A DNA stretch of 64,000 nt from an uncultured Pseudomonadales bacterium (GCA_905182155.1 CAJJAX010000010.1:44959-108958); one strand, 5' to 3'; positions 48,185 to 60,421 are shown, numbered from the stretch's first letter. Notes: generated by a model from the letters alone, not told the origin. Program-made: numbers and translations.

Positions 48185-48436
48185 GTTAATGAACCCTACG
48201 GTGAGGGAAAACTACTGCTGTGGTCTGTCGGAAGCCAACACCGACTTAGTGCAGCGTATTTCTTCAACCGGCCTTATGATCAGGTCATTCAGGCATTGTC
48301 ATCTAAGGATAAGGGGTCAATTCTCGATGAGCCGCGGTATCGTGGTTTCACCTGGGAAGCATTTCGTCGCCGTCGAGGTGCTGGCGATTACGAAGACTTG
48401 GGTGAAGAAGTACAGATAAGTCATTATCGTGTTTAG
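48185..48436 (+). pseudogene. C-terminal remnant of a 2OG-Fe(II) oxygenase (isopenicillin-N-synthase-like)
   Basis: An open frame of 83 codons without a plausible start reads LLLWSVGSQHRLSAAYFFN, then RPYDQVIQALSS, and ends RYRGFTWEAFRRRRGAGDY followed by EDLGEEVQISHYRV. The HR pair followed by a Y-F-F segment, then a TW-EF-RRR tail, matches the C-terminal end of isopenicillin-N-synthase-like dioxygenases, where the distal His and the R-x-S motif lie. The N-terminal two thirds are missing. Confidence 0.6.
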
Positions 48437-50546
<2,110 letters not shown>

Positions 50547-51044
50547 GTTGTCTTCGGCGAATAGGTCGAGCAGAAAAGAGTCGCACGAAATATAAAATGA
50601 TTTCTTTTGAAGGACTTCGATGCGTCTTTGGTGAAGCGCATCACCGATAGGTTCACAGAATTCACAGGAGTGACGTTTTCGGAATGGATGGTTTTGCGTT
50701 TCAAGTTGAAGTGTTTAGAACGAATCGAAAAAAGCCCGCACGAATACGATTTGATGAGGTCCTAGGCAAAAGCAGTGTGCCCAGGTCTTTGTCTGATAAC
50801 TACATTCCGAACTTAATTTGGGAAAAGACTTCTCGAATAAAGAAAAAACGCGAAGCGCAATCTAAACTTACCTTTGGTACATCCCAAGGAGCACTTTAGA
50901 GGTGAAACGTTTCTCCATCGCTGAATGAGCCAGCGTTAGAAGTTGGTAAAAGATGAGATCCCATCAATCAAACTGAATAATGGATACTTCGTTTCGACCG
51001 TCGCTGAGGTGTCGCCTCGAGCTGATGGTGATAAAGGATGCGGC
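50547..51044. other. Spacer after gdhA
   Basis: About 500 bases. A 71-codon frame starts at ATG 50684 and encodes a basic product (RTNRKKPARIRFDEV, then TSRIKKKREAQSK); I recognise no family and no clear ribosome-binding site, so I do not call it a gene. No terminator with a T-run is evident. Confidence 0.35.
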
Positions 51045-51400
51045 GCCTTACGACATATAAATTTGAGCAATTTTTTTTTCGAATAGGGCCATATGGCTCG
51101 GACCGCCGGAGCATTCTGATTGAGCTCAAGCGCCATTCTAAATCATAGTGTTCAGCAAGCCAGGCCAAAGATTTTGCGCAAATTACAAGCCTGACTAAGT
51201 TTGGTATCCATCAAGTGTCGCCGCTGATAAGACGGGGAGTGCGCCGAGATATGGCCTAGCACGTCAATTGTCGTGCAATTGCGGCAGGCTCGGTCGTTAC
51301 GTCGGAGGCTATTGTCGGAAGCTATTAAAGCCGCTGGCAAGGCTCAATCCGCTGCTTTTAAAACCGACGATGTTATCTTGCTGCACACGTGCTGAACCGA
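51045..51400 (+). repeat. Diverged long repeat, copy 2 (decayed cyclase region)
   Basis: Similar to 42590-43070 over about 350 bases, but lacking roughly 120 bases near its left end and ending just after the CTGCTGCACACG that in copy 1 encodes LLHTG of the cyclase. No open frame survives. The similarity covers coding and non-coding parts alike, so it is a duplicated or twice-inserted segment and not simply two related genes. Confidence 0.7.
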
Positions 51401-51564
51401 TAACCCGTTGTGAGGCTGAGTCCCACGGCCCAGAGGCTCAATTACGTGGGTGATGGGTCTTCAGTCGGTCCTATGGTTAAATATCGGATCGTTTTTCGGG
51501 AGCACCAAATGATGAAGTGTCCTTCTCCCCATCGCTGGGATGGTATGGCCGGCGCGACCGCTTG

Positions 51565-52325
51565 ATGATTATTTTGGGCGATCTCAGGGCGCATGGCTAT
51601 ACGGTGGTCGATGGTTTAATCGACGTGCCAGCGCTCGAGCGCATCAAAACGGTAACGGCGCAGCAGATTTCCCAGCTTGAACCCCGCCCCCCCAGCGTTC
51701 GATGACCGGTTTGGCGTGCCCCACGGCATCGCTTGGAGCGAGGATGTTTGCAACGCGGTTACGCATCCTGCTGCACTATGGGTCTTGCGCGCTTATCTCG
51801 GCGCATCAAACATTCGTTTTTGTCATCAGCCGGCGATGACGGTGCTGCGACCAGCGAAAGATTTAATCGGGCAATTTCCTGAGGAAGGTTGGCACGCGGA
51901 TTATCCTTACCACCCAGATGTCTATCCAGATGATCGCTGGCAGGATGACGCGGTTTATGGGGTGCAATTTAATCTTTGTGTTGATGCTTTCCGCCCCGAA
52001 AATGGGGCGACCCAATATGTTCCTGACTCACATTTGCGCCGCCGATGGCCACCGCGCGCTTTGAACGAAGGGGGCACTCGAATCGGAACCGCCCCGCATG
52101 ATCAGGTGATACAAATGCAAGCGCCGGCAGGCGCGGCATTAATCTATGATTCCAGAACTTGGCACCCGCGCCTGTCCAGAGCTGAATGTGAGTGGTGAGG
52201 ATCGCCTCGCGATTTTGAATGCGGTCTGCCCCGCTTGGGTTCGCTCAATGGTCGATAAGCAACCGGGCACCAAGCATTACAGGGCGTCGAATATGGCGGC
52301 ACAATTGGAACCGCTGGTAGCGTGA
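51565..52325 (+). CDS. Phytanoyl-CoA dioxygenase (PhyH) family protein, two frame breaks
   Basis: Fe(II)/2-oxoglutarate dioxygenase of the PhyH type. Frame one starts MIILGDLRAHGYTVVDG and VPALERIKTV; after a run of seven C (51687-51693) frame two carries AFDDRFGVPHGIAW, the iron ligands in EEGWHADYPYHP, and the segment FRPENGATQYVPDSH; the distal His is in SRTWH. At CCC 52165-52167 the frame changes again and continues RACPELNVSGEDRLAILN, AVCPAWVRSMVDKQPG to the stop at 52325. Joined length is about 253 residues, normal for the family. Both breaks lie in C runs, so the gene may be intact in the organism. Confidence 0.85.
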
Positions 52326-53029
52326 TGAAATTGAGGCGCTCTGTCACGCTGATCGGGTCCAGTCGCCTGCGGGCGTTCCCAATATCCTTGAGAAGCAGTT
52401 CGTCGGTCCACGAAAGATTCAAATATAGTGAGTGACCAGAATGTGCTGCATCGATAGGGCACGGGTTAATCGCTGGCCTGCCGCCAATTGAATCGGATAG
52501 CGCCAAAAGATCTTTATGTCGAGAGGTTGGTTGATAGTCCCAGGAGGGTGCAGATCAAAGTGGGTCTTCGAACTGAGGTTTGAGCGGATCTCCGTATCGG
52601 CAAGCGTGGTTTGGGGTCGGTTTGTGGTTAACGACCTTGCAGTAGGGCTTGACCGTTTCATTGAACGCTGGCTGGAAGGCCAAAGGTCTTAGCGTGGTCG
52701 TACCCAGAGCGTCAGAGAGGTCAGATCTCGAGCGCTTAAGGCATCCAGCAATTTGTTGGCGCCTTCTGTTAATTGTGAAAAAGGTCTAACCGACTAGCGT
52801 CGATGCTGTTAATTGTGCTCAATAGCGAGCCTCTGTTTTTTTCGGTTAGGCTAATGCTTCGAGCCTGACGCGAGCATCCAGTTCATTGGACTTTGACCCG
52901 TGCGCGCGTCGCATAGAGACCCTCGGAGTGCCTGGTGACTGGGCCCTAACCGCTTTGTACGCTCACCTAACTTTTCTTTTGCAGTATTAGCCCGTAATGT
53001 GATGTTGAAGATTGGAAGAATGAGCCGAG
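52326..53029. other. Spacer between PhyH and SnoaL-like genes
   Basis: About 700 bases with no recognised gene. A 58-codon frame at 52516-52692 (ATG, ending LDRFIERWLEGQRS) is the best open frame; it has no family match and no clear ribosome-binding site. Confidence 0.35.
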
Positions 53030-53467
53030 ATGAGCGCGCAAAAAGAAATTACTGACCTGATGAACCTGTATTGTACGGCGATTGATTCAGGTGATCTGGA
53101 AACCTTTGGCAGGCTTTTCGCAAACGCAACGTGGGTAGCAGAAGGGCGAGTGCCTGGCCCCGAATCGATGAACAACATGATTTTGTATGAAGATGGAACG
53201 CCACGTACAAAACACGTCATTACGAATCTAACGCTGGATATTGATGAAGCGGCAGGCACGGCCAGTGGCCATTGCTATGTGACGGTTTACCAACAAACAC
53301 CTGAGTTTCCGCTTCAAGCAATTTTTGTTGGGGAATACTACGATGCGTTTTCTCTCTCGGCACAAGGCTGGGCCTTTACCCGGCGCGAAATTCGGCATTC
53401 ACTCATTGGCAACATGCGCGCTCATCTTAAAACCCCATCACTAACCATCCCCGGGGCGACGCCTTGA
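53030..53467 (+). CDS. SnoaL/NTF2-like domain protein
   Basis: A 145-residue protein with the NTF2-like fold pattern: EITDLMNLYCTAIDSGDLE followed by FGRLFANATWV at the N-terminus and TKHVITNLTLDI-type strand, ending RREIRHSLIGNM. Members include polyketide cyclases, limonene-epoxide hydrolases, dehydratases and small subunits of ring-hydroxylating oxygenases. No catalytic set can be assigned. It lies convergent to the cox cluster and separate from the Rieske gene. Confidence 0.8.
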   Translation: MSAQKEITDLMNLYCTAIDSGDLETFGRLFANATWVAEGRVPGPESMNNMILYEDGTPRTKHVITNLTLDIDEAAGTASGHCYVTVYQQTPEFPLQAIFVGEYYDAFSLSAQGWAFTRREIRHSLIGNMRAHLKTPSLTIPGATP

Positions 53468-53720
53468 TCGATCAAAAGGCGGATTAAATGATGCAAAGTG
53501 TGCCGCTATGGTGCTTTGGGAAGTTAGTGTGAGTGACTTCAGTTGAATATCGAACTTTTGCGTTGGGTTTGGTTGCGCATCGAGTTACAGAGACCTATGC
53601 CCAGCACGTAAAAAGGGAGATTAAGATATTAGTATGCCTCGTGCGGCCTCGGGGTCTTTAGGCGGGTCTTAAGCGCGCAGCAATAACAACGCCCCCTACA
53701 TCACTATGGTCATGCCAACC

Positions 53721-54535
53721 TTAGGCAGATAATGCCTCGACCCCGCGCTTGATTAAGACTTTACAGAGATGCGCCCGATATTCCGCACTGGCGTGCATAT
53801 CGGCGTTCAGGGTTTCTGCGGACAAGGTCACCGCATCGATTGCGGATATCCTGAAGTCAGAGGTTAAGGCCTCCTCAAAGGCGGCGGCCCTGAAAACACT
53901 GGCGGCCGCACCGGTAATCGCAACGCGCACCTCGCCGGCTGTCCGCGTGAGCATGACGCCAACCATGGCATACCGCGAGGCTGGATTCGGAAACTTAAGA
54001 TAGACCGCCTGCTCGACCTGGGGAAAGTGAACAGCCTGAATGATTTCATCCGGTTCTAACGCGGTTTCAAACATGGCTTTAAAGAAAGCCTCTGCGGTAA
54101 TGGTTCGACGATCTGTCACGATCTCGGCATTTAACCCCAATACCGCAGCAGGGTAGTCGGCCGCTGGATCATTATTCGCCAAAGACCCGCCGATAGTGCC
54201 TCGATTTCGCACCTGACGATCGCCGATGCCGCCAGCCAAGCTTGCGAGTGCCGCGCAATGTTCTTGCACAAGACTCGATGCGGTGACCTTCGCATGGGTC
54301 GCCATCGCGCCAATTTGTAACACGTCGTCGGCTTGTGTGATGGCGTCTAGGCCTGGGATTTTTGCCAAATCGATGACATCTGATGGCGCACTCAAGCGCT
54401 GCTTCATGGTGGGAATCAGGGTCTGACCACGCCAGCCAATGTATTCCGGTTGCCATCGTCTGATTTGGCATTAAACGAGTGCTGCCGCGTCTTGCGCCGA
54501 TTGGCAGCGTTATGAATATTGGTAAACTCATACAT
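53721..54535 (-). CDS. coxM: Molybdenum hydroxylase FAD subunit (CoxM-like), N-terminal frame breaks
   Basis: FAD-binding medium subunit of a xanthine-oxidase-type hydroxylase; passes electrons from the FeS subunit to its acceptor. The well-kept part (54407 downwards) reads MKQRLSAPSDVIDLAKIPGL, the FAD motif ASLAGGIGDRQVRNRGTIGG and SLANNDPAADYPAA. The N-terminus begins MYEFTNIHNAANRR at 54535; within 54417-54500 pieces DAAALV, AKSDDGNR, LAG and GQTLIPTMKQ occur in changing frames, so two or three single-base breaks lie there. About 271 residues when joined. It follows coxL by 25 bases on the same strand. Confidence 0.86.
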
Positions 54536-54560
54536 GGCGGCCAAACTCCTTATTCAGCGG

Positions 54561-56924
54561 CTAATTTGCATTGCTTGCACTTGCCTGCACGGCGCGTCCA
54601 GACTCGCTGCAGGAGGTGGCAGGCATAGAAAGGTTGTTGTTGCCAATGGCATCTGTGATCGCATTGATCACCGCTGGCGGCGAGCCAATGGCCCCCGCCT
54701 CTCCGCATCCCTTCATGCCAAGCGGATTGCCTGGGCATGTGGTGGACGCGTGATGCACTGAGTAATTGGGCAAGTCATCGGCCCGTGGCATGGTGTAATC
54801 CATATAGCTGGCCGACAATTGTTGACCCGCATCATCATAGACCACATTTTCAAACATCGCCTGGCCAATGCCCTGCGCAATCCCGCCATGCACCTGGCCT
54901 TCCACAATCATCGGGTTAATGATGGTGCCAAAGTCATCGACCGCCACAAACTGAATGATCTCGACAACGCCGGTATCCGGATCAATCTCGACTTCGCAAA
55001 TGTGGGAGCCGGCCGGGTAGGTAAAATTAAGCGGATCATAAAACGCCTTCTCAGCGAGGCCTGGCTCGAGTTCGTCCGAGGGGTAATCATGATTGACGTA
55101 GGCTGCAAATGCGATTTCTTGAAAGGTTTTTGATTCGTTGCTATCGATCATTTTAAATACCGGGGCCTCGAAATCGATATTATCAACGTCCGTGCGCAGC
55201 AGATGCGCCGCGATTTTGCGGCCTTTCTCAACGACCTTATCGGCCGCAACCGACAAGGCGGAGCCGCCAACGGCGAGTGATCTCGAGCCGTAGGTGCCGA
55301 GACCAAAATCAAGCTTGCCGGTATCGCCATGGACGACCTCGACATCTTCAATTGGCAGCCCTAAGCGATCTGCAACCAATTGCGCAAAGGTGGTCTCATG
55401 GCCTTGGCCATGACTGTGACTGCCGGTCAAAACGGTTACCGATCCGGTTGGGTTTACCCGAACCTCACCAGACTCCCAAAGACCAACCCCCGCGCCGAGC
55501 GCGCCGGCAACCTGGCTTGGCGCCAGCCCACACGCTTCGATATAGCAAGAAAGGCCAATGCCTCTCAATTTGCCCCGGGCAGCGGCTTCTGTTTGACGCG
55601 CCGAAAACGTATCGTAATCGGCCATCTCCAGCGCTTTGTGCAGGCTGGCCTCATAGTCACCGGTGTCGTACTCCAGGGCAACCGGTGTTTGATATGGGAA
55701 TTGGTCTCGAGAAATAAAGTTCCGCCGTCGCAGTTCTGCCGGATCAAGCCCCATCTCTGCGGCTGCCTTTTCGACAATGCGCTCGAGCAAATAGGTGGCT
55801 TCTGGTCGCCCGGCGCCGCGGTAGGCATCAACCGGCGCCGTGTTGGTAAAGACGGAATCAACCTCGACGTAAATCGCAGGCGTGCGGTATTGGCCCGCAA
55901 GCAAGGTGCCATATAAGTAAGTGGGTACGGCGGATGCAAACGTCGAAAGATAGGCCCCCATATTGGCAATTGTCTTGACCTTGAGCGCAAGGAATTCCCC
56001 GTCTGCAGACAAGGCCAGTTTCGCCTCACTGACGTGGTCTCGACCATGGGCGTCGGTTAAGAAGGATTCGCTGCGCTCGGCCGTCCACTTAATCGTCAAA
56101 CCCAATTTTTTCGCGGCCCAGGCCAGCGCAGTTTCCTCAGAATAGATAAAGATTTTTGAACCAAACCCGCCGCCGACATCCGGCGCGATCACGCGGAGCT
56201 TATGCTCCGGTGCTATTTGGACAAAGGCGGTCATGATCAGCCGAGCCAAGTGCGGATTTTGGCTGGTAGTGTGCAGGATGATTTCGTCGGTACCGCTGTT
56301 GTATTCGGCCAAAGCCGCTCTTGGCTCGATGGCATTCGGAATGAGTCGATTATTGGTTAACTGCAAGGTCGTCACATGGGCGGCGTTAGCGAGCCCTTCA
56401 TCGGTTGCCGCTTCATCACCGAGTTCCCATTCATAGCACAGGTTGTTGGGGACGGCTTCATATAAGGTGTCTGCTTGACTGGCAGTCGCTGGATTCACGA
56501 CAGCGGTTAAGGGCTCAAAATCGACCATGACCATTTCAGCGGCATTTTTTGCTTCGAGCTGGCTTTCAGCGATCACCAATGCCACCGGTTCACCGAGATA
56601 ATTGACGCGGTCTGCTGCCAGCACCGGATGATGGGGCTGGCGCATTTCTGAACCATCTTTTGAGTGAATCATCCAACCACAGGGCAACCCGCCTAAACCG
56701 TCTTTCGTAACATCTTCGCCGGTCAGTACCGTGATCACGCCGGGCGCCGCTAAGGCCGCACTAATATCGAAGCTTTTGATATCGGCTCGCGCGTAAGGAG
56801 ACCGTACAAAGGTGGCATAGGTAACCCCGACGAGTTGAACATCGTCGGTATAGCGGCCTTTGCCAGTGACAAAGCGATGATCTTCTTTTCGTAAGACACT
56901 TTTTCCGATTAACGATCCGCTCAT
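54561..56924 (-). CDS. coxL: Molybdenum hydroxylase large subunit (form II CoxL-like)
   Basis: Molybdopterin-binding large subunit of the xanthine-oxidase/CO-dehydrogenase family. ATG 56924 overlaps the coxS stop (ATGA) and gives MSGSLIGKSVLRKEDHRFV, 787 residues. The hammerhead domain is followed by VIAPDVGGGFGSKIF and, about residue 360, the active-site loop motif AYRGAGRPEA; the Mo-site glutamate lies near the end in MKGCGEAGAIGSPP. True aerobic CO dehydrogenases carry AYxCSFR in that loop; AYRGAGR marks the form II group whose substrate is mostly unknown. The frame is unbroken over 2.3 kb. Requires molybdopterin, for which moeB is present at 10.5 kb. Confidence 0.93.
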   Translation of the reverse strand: MSGSLIGKSVLRKEDHRFVTGKGRYTDDVQLVGVTYATFVRSPYARADIKSFDISAALAAPGVITVLTGEDVTKDGLGGLPCGWMIHSKDGSEMRQPHHPVLAADRVNYLGEPVALVIAESQLEAKNAAEMVMVDFEPLTAVVNPATASQADTLYEAVPNNLCYEWELGDEAATDEGLANAAHVTTLQLTNNRLIPNAIEPRAALAEYNSGTDEIILHTTSQNPHLARLIMTAFVQIAPEHKLRVIAPDVGGGFGSKIFIYSEETALAWAAKKLGLTIKWTAERSESFLTDAHGRDHVSEAKLALSADGEFLALKVKTIANMGAYLSTFASAVPTYLYGTLLAGQYRTPAIYVEVDSVFTNTAPVDAYRGAGRPEATYLLERIVEKAAAEMGLDPAELRRRNFISRDQFPYQTPVALEYDTGDYEASLHKALEMADYDTFSARQTEAAARGKLRGIGLSCYIEACGLAPSQVAGALGAGVGLWESGEVRVNPTGSVTVLTGSHSHGQGHETTFAQLVADRLGLPIEDVEVVHGDTGKLDFGLGTYGSRSLAVGGSALSVAADKVVEKGRKIAAHLLRTDVDNIDFEAPVFKMIDSNESKTFQEIAFAAYVNHDYPSDELEPGLAEKAFYDPLNFTYPAGSHICEVEIDPDTGVVEIIQFVAVDDFGTIINPMIVEGQVHGGIAQGIGQAMFENVVYDDAGQQLSASYMDYTMPRADDLPNYSVHHASTTCPGNPLGMKGCGEAGAIGSPPAVINAITDAIGNNNLSMPATSCSESGRAVQASASNAN

Positions 56925-57397
56925 GACGACTGCTCCTGCATCTCCGACGCTCCCTGCATCACGGCCGCGACAATATTTTGATAGCCCGTACATCGACAAA
57001 TATTCCCGGAAAGGCCCTCACGAACCGCCGTAGGATCGCTAGCAAAACCTTTGTTCACCAGATCCACGGCAGACATGATCATGCCAGGGGTGCAAAAACC
57101 GCATTGTAAGCCGTGGCACTCGTTAAAGGCTTTCTGCATGGGATGACTGGCTTCATTCTCAGCCAAGCCTTCTATCGTCATGATCTCGGCGCCATCGGAT
57201 CGAACTGCCAAAACAGTGCAGGCCTTCACCGCATCACCGTCGACATGAATCGTGCAAGCACCACACTGAGTGGTATCACAGCCGATATGGGTACCGGTTA
57301 AATGAAGGTGATCACGCAGGACGTCGACGAGGGTCGCGTTCGGTAAGCAATGCACCGTCCGCGTTCGTCCGTTAACCTTAAGTTCGATGGTTTCCAC
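56921..57397 (-). CDS. coxS: Molybdenum hydroxylase iron-sulfur subunit (CoxS-like)
   Basis: Small subunit with two [2Fe-2S] clusters. GTG 57397 is preferred since AAGGAG lies about six bases before it and the product then begins VETIELKVNGRTRTV, the normal family start; 158 residues. The plant-ferredoxin cluster is bound by HIGCDTTQCGACTIHVDG, the second by LQCGFCTPGMIMSA and NICRCTGYQNIV. Its stop overlaps the coxL start. Gene order S-L-M is that of many form II clusters, different from the M-S-L order usual for form I CO dehydrogenase. Confidence 0.94.
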   Translation of the reverse strand: METIELKVNGRTRTVHCLPNATLVDVLRDHLHLTGTHIGCDTTQCGACTIHVDGDAVKACTVLAVRSDGAEIMTIEGLAENEASHPMQKAFNECHGLQCGFCTPGMIMSAVDLVNKGFASDPTAVREGLSGNICRCTGYQNIVAAVMQGASEMQEQSS

Positions 57398-57556
57398 TCC
57401 GCTTCTCCTTGATTCATGATCAGTGCAAGCACAAGACAAATCTTAATCGCTGGGACGTCTTCTCAAACCCGTGCTCCATGACTTGTTTTAGCATCGCTAT
57501 CAGTTCGTCGCAACCTAGGCGGCTTGCAATCATCAATCGAGTCGCCAGCCAGCGGG

Positions 57557-58052
57557 TTAGTTTGTTTCGATCGTTTCAATTGTCAGATCTAGATCCTCAT
57601 CGTCGCAAAGGCGTCGGACAAACTGGGTAAAGAAATCTTGGGCCATTTTTCGAGCCGCACCCTGGATCAAACGGCCGCCTAACTGTGCAATTTTTCCGCC
57701 CACGGCGGCAGAAACACTGTAGCTGAGCCGGGTGGCGGGCAGGCCGGAATCGGTTACCGCGTCGAGCCAGACCTGAGCGCCACCTTTGGCAAAGCCGGCG
57801 ACACCGCCTTTACCTTCACCGGCGATTTCATAGGAGAAGGGGCGGATTCAGATTTTGGAGTGCAATGGCGCCCTTAAAGGTGGCTTTAACCGGACCAATT
57901 TTTGCGGAAACCGTCATATCGTAGGCGTTCGCATCAGTCTGCTCAAAGTGCTGGCAGCCAGGCAGGCACTGCTGCAACATCTTCGGATCATTTAGCGCTT
58001 GCCAGACCGCCTCGACAGCGCGTGGTATTACCAACTGTTGCTTTAGTTCCAT
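57557..58052 (-). CDS. coxG: CoxG-like SRPBCC protein, one frame break
   Basis: CoxG proteins (SRPBCC fold) are found with molybdenum hydroxylases and are thought to help membrane anchoring or maturation. The start MELKQQLVIPRAVEAVWQAL at 58052 leads into LPGCQHFEQTD and ATFKGAIALQNLNPP. The frame then changes at GGGG (57839-57842 on the plus strand) and continues FSYEIAGEGKGGVAGFAKGG, SAAVGGKIAQLGGRLI and RKMAQDFFTQFVRRL, ending at 57557. Taking out one base gives about 164 residues, slightly longer than the typical 150. It is the first gene of the coxG-S-L-M unit. Confidence 0.85.
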
Positions 58053-58980
58053 AAAAACTCGCTTAATCTCAGGTAAAAATTCTAGCTTGAGCAATGGCTA
58101 CGCATCAACTTGAATGGCTTATCCTTTAAAGGATACAAGTCGTAGGTGAAGGTCCGGTGAAAAGCTTCCTTCTGCTCTTCGGTCTGACATAAATTGCCGA
58201 ATATCTGCGCCGCCTAGCTTCGCATGGCTTAACGATTGCCGCCATGCGGTCTGAATCCGTAAGTCTAATTCAATGTAAGGCTTAGGTCAGTTCGGATCGC
58301 TTAACCAGCGCTGCTTGCTCGCAGCCCTCTGGCGGTTGTTAAGCCGGCAGTACGTTCTGTCCCTATTCTGGAAATCCTGAAGGTTCTAGCGTGGGTTCTG
58401 GATTCGGATCACCCAAGCGATAGGCTGCTCGCTTTATCTGGATCGGCGTGACCCATCAGCCACAATATTATGACAAGGTTGTATCGAATAAGAGTTCGTG
58501 CGATTCGTGACGAGTGGCCTGACGAACATGGATTCGATTCTGTTTGCTGATGACAGTACGATTCATAGCTGTGGGCAGTTAGATAATGATTTAGACCTCT
58601 TGGCATTCGCAGTCCTGACTTCGATCCGGGGCTAAAACGCTGGGTAGTCGCTTTTGTTAAGCTAGCGCAAAAGGCGGTGATAACCTCGAGGGATTGCCGC
58701 CTTCTGAAAATCGTCTGTCTTGGGGCGCTTTGTATGATTGAAAGGCGTTTAGTAAACTTTGGGGCTAACTCGACTTGCCGTCGATTAAAAGCAGCAGCGC
58801 TCATCTATCTTGATAATGCGACGTTACCTAATTCATGATGACGCCTATGGTGAGCGTAATAGGGTTAAGGGCTGTAAACCCTACAGAGCGCTTTGAAGCG
58901 TTGGTGGGCGCGGAAATCAGTGGCTAATTATATCGTTGGATTGCCTACGGAGCAGGGCGATAAAACAAGGAGTACGGAAT
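58053..58980. other. Long stretch without a recognised gene
   Basis: About 930 bases between coxG and the cytidylyltransferase gene. The longest frame (minus strand, 58409-58804) has a composition unlike the neighbours and no family match. The left end should hold the promoter of the cox unit; AAGGAG at 58967 is the ribosome-binding site for the next gene. I see no repeat or hairpin of note. Confidence 0.4.
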
Positions 58981-59370
58981 TTGCGGGTCATTACTTTTGG
59001 TACTTTTGATGTGTTTCACGTTGGCCACTTAAACATCTTAGAGAGGGCTCGCGAGATGGGAGACCACTTAACCGTTGGTGTTTCATCTGACGCGCTGAAT
59101 TTTGATAAAAAGGGAAGGCTACCTATTTACTTGCAAATGGATCGATTGCGGCTCGTTGAGGCCTTGGGCTGCGTTGATGAAGTTTTTATCGAGGATTCCT
59201 TAGAGCTCAAAGAGCGTTATATTATTGATCACCGTGCGGACATCTTGGTCATGGGCAATGATTGGCAAGGAAAGTTCGATCAGTTCGAAGCTATATGCCA
59301 AGTCTGCTACCTCCCTAGAACGCCTTCAATATCCACAACCGAAACAATAGAAGTTATTAAAAATCGCTAA
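58981..59370 (+). CDS. TagD-like cytidylyltransferase (glycerol-3-phosphate type)
   Basis: Cytidylyltransferase-fold enzyme of 129 residues, most like glycerol-3-phosphate cytidylyltransferase, which makes CDP-glycerol. TTG 58981 is chosen since AAGGAG lies eight bases upstream and the product begins (M)RVITFGTFDVFHVGHLNIL, containing the nucleotidyltransferase motif; the C-terminal SISTTETIEVI is the matching ISTT motif. RADILVMGNDWQGKFD is a TagD-like segment. Next to a glycerophosphotransferase and an LtaS-like gene, it probably supplies their activated glycerol. An ethanolamine or FAD-type nucleotidyltransferase role is less likely. Confidence 0.85.
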   Translation: MRVITFGTFDVFHVGHLNILERAREMGDHLTVGVSSDALNFDKKGRLPIYLQMDRLRLVEALGCVDEVFIEDSLELKERYIIDHRADILVMGNDWQGKFDQFEAICQVCYLPRTPSISTTETIEVIKNR

Positions 59371-59398
59371 CGATCACCACAGTGCTGCCGGGGCGGGG

Positions 59399-60421
59399 AA
59401 GTATTTATTTTGGATCTCCGAAAATTACTGCTTTGAGATCTTAAGGCCGCTGCAAAACCTGATTTGGTTTGGAGGGGGTGAGGTTTTATGGTTTGTGGCG
59501 GGCACGAACGTCAATTGCCAGGAATTCACAGAGCAAGAACAGTTTTCAAACAACCCATCAGACGCCGTTATGTTTAATCCTTGTGCGTGTTTCGTACCTG
59601 GAAATGTTATTCCAAACTTTATTCCAGGATTAAAAGTACAAGTTTTTCATGGGCTCGAATGGAAAAAGAAAGGCCACTTCGCGATTCGGGATTGCTTTGA
59701 TTTGTATTGTACTCATGGTAAGGCCACAACAGCGCGGTTTGAAAAATTAGCCATAAAGCATCGTTACTTTGACGTTGTTGAAACCGGTTGGCCGAAGCTT
59801 GATGGGCTATTTAAAAGCTCGTCTTATCAATGGCCGTCTCGAACGAACGATCCCGTTATCCTGTATGCACCAACTTTTTCACCTGCTTTGACCTCCGCGC
59901 CAGAACTTTATGAAGAAATTATCCGGCTATCTTCTCTCCATAGTTGGCAATGGTTGATAAAGTTTCATCCGAAGATGGACCCAGTGTGGATGGAAAAGTA
60001 TCAAGGTCTATCTGTGCCGAATATAAAGGTGGTGACGGATAGTGATGTTTCGAATCTGCTACAAGCGGCCGATATAATGGTGTCGGATACGTCATCAATT
60101 ATTGGAGAGTTTGCGCTTTTGGGAAAGCCCGCGGTGACGCTCAATAATGCCGAACCCGGTGATTATTTGATCAATATTGAGCAACCGTTGGATCTGGAAG
60201 CTGCGATCGTAAGCGCCCTACAACCCTCAGCGCAGTTAAAAAAACAAGTGAAGAATTATGCTCAGGATTTACATCCCTATCATGATGGTCTGTCCGCCGA
60301 ACGCGTTCTTGCAGCAACCGAAGATAGGCTGGCGGCGGGTCAACGGGGTTTAAAAAAGAAGCCGGTCAATCTGTTCAGAAACTTGAAGATGCGCTATCAA
60401 TTAGGGTTTTGGCGACCGTGA
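59399..60421 (+). CDS. CDP-glycerol:glycerophosphotransferase-like (TagB/TagF family)
   Basis: Membrane-associated transferase that adds glycerol phosphate from CDP-glycerol. The conserved frame begins upstream of any good start codon: KYLFWISENYCFEILRPLQ from 59399, then GGGEVLWFVAGTNV; the first in-frame GTG is only at 59495. The true start may be hidden by a base error in the G-rich run at 59389-59398. Family features are VQVFHGLEWKKKGHF, DLYCTHGKATTARF, VILYAPTFSPALTSAPEL, WLIKFHPKMDP and the strong VSDTSSIIGEFALLGKPAVTL. No membrane segment. About 340 residues, single catalytic domain without N-terminal glycosyltransferase. Confidence 0.85.
   Translation, partial: KYLFWISENYCFEILRPLQNLIWFGGGEVLWFVAGTNVNCQEFTEQEQFSNNPSDAVMFNPCACFVPGNVIPNFIPGLKVQVFHGLEWKKKGHFAIRDCFDLYCTHGKATTARFEKLAIKHRYFDVVETGWPKLDGLFKSSSYQWPSRTNDPVILYAPTFSPALTSAPELYEEIIRLSSLHSWQWLIKFHPKMDPVWMEKYQGLSVPNIKVVTDSDVSNLLQAADIMVSDTSSIIGEFALLGKPAVTLNNAEPGDYLINIEQPLDLEAAIVSALQPSAQLKKQVKNYAQDLHPYHDGLSAERVLAATEDRLAAGQRGLKKKPVNLFRNLKMRYQLGFWRP

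Noticed and set aside
54417..54535. Separate small genes at the coxM N-terminus
   Set aside because: The pieces in three frames together spell the usual CoxM N-terminus, so they belong to one gene with frame errors.
54561..57397. Calling the molybdenum hydroxylase a CO dehydrogenase
   Set aside because: The active-site loop lacks the CSFR signature with the Cys needed for CO oxidation; only a form II family assignment is justified.
58409..58804. Minus-strand open frame of 131 codons
   Set aside because: No recognisable motifs, no ribosome-binding site and an amino-acid mix typical of chance frames; not annotated as a gene.
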